Source: Mycolicibacterium flavescens | GTDB taxonomy: Bacteria; Actinomycetota; Actinomycetes; Mycobacteriales; Mycobacteriaceae | Assembly (NCBI GenBank): GCA_900637135.1 | Contig: LR134353.1 | Span: forward strand, 1,860,001-1,924,000 | Direction of reading: 5' to 3' | Length of the DNA: 64,000 nt | Part shown: positions 62,615 through 64,000 of the stretch, piece after piece | Layout of the letters: each line of letters opens with the position of its first letter | Numbering within the stretch: position 1 is the first letter of the stretch | The notes under the pieces: generated by a model | Databases searched by the model: none | Told to the model about the DNA's origin: nothing | Seen by the model: the letters and a program-made list of their open reading frames with translations, nothing else | Translations under genes and position numbers: made by a program

Positions 62615-63479
62615 AGCTGATCCGTCGACGGAAATAGAGCTGCTGGACGATGGTCACACCGACCAACAGGACGAACAGTACAACCGCCATCACCGCGGCC
62701 CGGCCCACCGCTGCGGCGCCGAACGCCTCGGCGTAGATGCGGTGCGCCACCAGGTCGGTCCGGTTCTGCGGGCCACCGCCGGTCAACGCGTACACGGTGT
62801 CGAAAACCTGGGCGGCGCTGATGATTCCGGTCACCAGTACGAAGAACAACGTCGGCCGCAACATCGGAAGGGTGATGTGCCGGAACCGCTGCCACGTCGT
62901 CGCGCCGTCGGTGCGGGCGGCATTGTGGATGTCCTCGGGAATGTTGAGGATGCCGGCCAGGAAGAACAGCGTCACGTATCCCACGTTGGTCCACACGACC
63001 ACCGCCGACACCACCGGCAGTGCCAGCGTCGGATCAGTGAGCCATTCGATCTGGCGGCCGAGGACGGTGCTGACCGCGCCGTCGGTGGGTGCCAGGATCC
63101 AGCGCCACAGCACCGCGATCGCCAGCGGCGCACAGATCCACGGCAGCACATACAACGTTCGGAAGAAACCGCTGCCGGGCAGCCCGCGTGCCAGCAGCGA
63201 TGCCGCGATCAATCCGAGGAGGGTCTGTGCGGGCACGACCAGCACGACGAACAGCAGCGTGACGACCAGCGAGGTGCCGAACGTCGGATCGGTCAGCACC
63301 GACTGCCAATTGCGCAGGCCCACATACTCCATCGGGCTCAGCAGGTCCCACCGGTGCAACGACAGCCACACCACCACGAGCATCGGCAGCAGCATGAACG
63401 CGACGACTCCGAACAGGCTCGGCGCCAGGAGTGCGTACGCGGTCGTGGTCGTGCGGCGGCGTTGTGCCATCCGAGTCAT
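62601..63479 (-). CDS. uspA: Sugar ABC transporter permease (UspA-like)
   Basis: A 292-residue MalF-type permease with six membrane helices (AYALLAPSLFGVVAFMLLPM, VTLLFVVLVVPAQTLLGLI and others). The EAA loop is NIPEDIHNAARTDGATTWQRF followed by ITLP. It is the first gene of the usp operon; ATG 63470 is an alternative start three codons in. It is divergent from tldD with 37 bp between the starts, so both promoters overlap. Confidence 0.93.
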   Translation of the reverse strand: MTRMAQRRRTTTTAYALLAPSLFGVVAFMLLPMLVVVWLSLHRWDLLSPMEYVGLRNWQSVLTDPTFGTSLVVTLLFVVLVVPAQTLLGLIAASLLARGLPGSGFFRTLYVLPWICAPLAIAVLWRWILAPTDGAVSTVLGRQIEWLTDPTLALPVVSAVVVWTNVGYVTLFFLAGILNIPEDIHNAARTDGATTWQRFRHITLPMLRPTLFFVLVTGIISAAQVFDTVYALTGGGPQNRTDLVAHRIYAEAFGAAAVGRAAVMAVVLFVLLVGVTIVQQLYFRRRISYDLT

Positions 63480-63504
63480 TAAAGCTTCCCGGCGGCGCCA
63501 CCAC

Positions 63505-63510
63505 TACGGT
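63505..63510 (+). promoter_or_regulatory. -10 element TACGGT for leaderless tldD
   Basis: TACGGT fits TANNNT and ends 6 nt before the GTG at 63517, the same spacing as at dnaG. No Shine-Dalgarno lies between them. Confidence 0.45.
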
Positions 63511-63516
63511 GGTGTC

Positions 63517-64000
63517 GTGGCAGCTACCCGACGCGTCGACGCAGACTTCCTCGACCTGCCGAGGAGCGAGCTGGCCGAGGCGGCAACCTCGGCGGCCGTG
63601 GCCGCGGGCGCCAGCTACGCCGACCTTCGCATCCAGGCGGTCACTTCGGAGTTCGTGCAGCTGCGCGACGGTGTCCTGCAGACCGCGGTCGTCGACCGGG
63701 AGATCGGCCTGGCGGTCCGTGTCATCGTCGACGGGACGTGGGGCTTCGCGTCGCATGCCGAGCTCCGCGCGGATGTCGCGGCCCAGACCGCGCGTCGCGC
63801 TGTAGGGGTGGCCAGGACGCTGGCTGCGCTCAACGCCGAGCGCATCGAGCTGGCCGCCGAGCCCGTGTACTCCGATGTCACTTGGGTTTCGGACTACGAC
63901 GTCGACCCGTTCACTGTCGCAACCACCGACAAGCTCGCCGTGCTCGGCGAATACTCGGGGCGGCTGTTGGCCGCGGACGGCGTGAATCACGTCTCGGCGG
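63517..64000 (+). CDS. tldD: TldD/PmbA-family metalloprotease, N-terminal part (cut by the window end)
   Basis: The frame from GTG 63517 (MAATRRVDADFLDLPRSELA) stays open for 161 codons to the last base. It has the TldD N-terminal pattern: AGASYADLRIQAVTSEFVQLRDG followed by IGLAVRVIVDGTWGFASHAEL. TldD works with TldE/PmbA as a heterodimeric zinc protease that clips unfolded or modified peptides, as in microcin B17 maturation. The HExxxH zinc motif would lie beyond the window. Its position next to uspA matches Rv2315c. Confidence 0.88.
   Translation, partial: MAATRRVDADFLDLPRSELAEAATSAAVAAGASYADLRIQAVTSEFVQLRDGVLQTAVVDREIGLAVRVIVDGTWGFASHAELRADVAAQTARRAVGVARTLAALNAERIELAAEPVYSDVTWVSDYDVDPFTVATTDKLAVLGEYSGRLLAADGVNHVSA

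Overview
The window comes from a high-GC actinobacterium and is almost certainly from a fast-growing mycobacterium (Mycolicibacterium type). The evidence is a complete YrbE/Mce operon, mycobacterial secreted-protein families, leaderless GTG starts, and gene order that I recognise from M. tuberculosis (H37Rv locus numbers are from memory). The H37Rv-like backbone appears in three blocks. Positions 1-11.4 kb hold uppS, an Rv2360c-like gene, zur and smtB, glyS, an Rv2345-like TPM-domain protein, dgt, dnaG, an Rv2342-like gene and tRNA-Asn. Positions 57.0-60.4 kb hold a MarR regulator and a two-gene ECF transporter (Rv2327, Rv2326c, Rv2325c). Positions 60.5-64.0 kb hold the UspC-UspB-UspA sugar ABC system and the start of tldD (Rv2318-Rv2315c).

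The backbone is interrupted twice. An IS110-family element sits between the divergent TPM-domain gene and dgt, only 14 bp from the TPM start codon. A much larger accessory block lies between tRNA-Asn and the MarR gene. Its left part (11-17.6 kb) carries secreted proteins (one DUF4185 protein with a 12-residue Asp run and a Pro/Thr-rich linker), an acyl-CoA oxidase and a VIT-type metal transporter.

The right part of the block (17.8-56.7 kb) is a lipid uptake and degradation cluster built around an mce operon: yrbEA, yrbEB, mceA-F, an Mce-associated membrane protein and a secreted DUF3298-like protein. Around it lie two P450s, a divergent pair of acyl-CoA dehydrogenase genes and a separate gene in which both subunit types are fused. 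There are also two acyl-CoA synthetases, an aldehyde dehydrogenase, a CoA transferase, a thioesterase, two crotonases, a two-domain MaoC hydratase and an APH-type kinase whose gene overlaps the fused dehydrogenase. A DUF35 protein is divergent from a thiolase-like protein that lacks the nucleophilic cysteine. Finally there are a mycofactocin-type SDR, an LLM flavin/F420 oxidoreductase, an AveC-like membrane protein, an amidohydrolase and two GntR regulators, one an internal duplication.

The main finding is a 15-bp motif close to AGTAYACTGATTAAG that occurs at every main promoter of the 20-55 kb cluster: six sites serving about nine transcription units. This predicts one regulon. The enzyme set resembles the acyl-CoA side-chain degradation module of mycobacterial steroid catabolism, but no steroid-ring genes are present. 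The substrate is therefore unknown: probably an alkyl or isoprenoid chain, or a small alicyclic acid, imported by the Mce system. The kinase next to the dehydrogenase suggests a 4-hydroxyacyl-CoA step.
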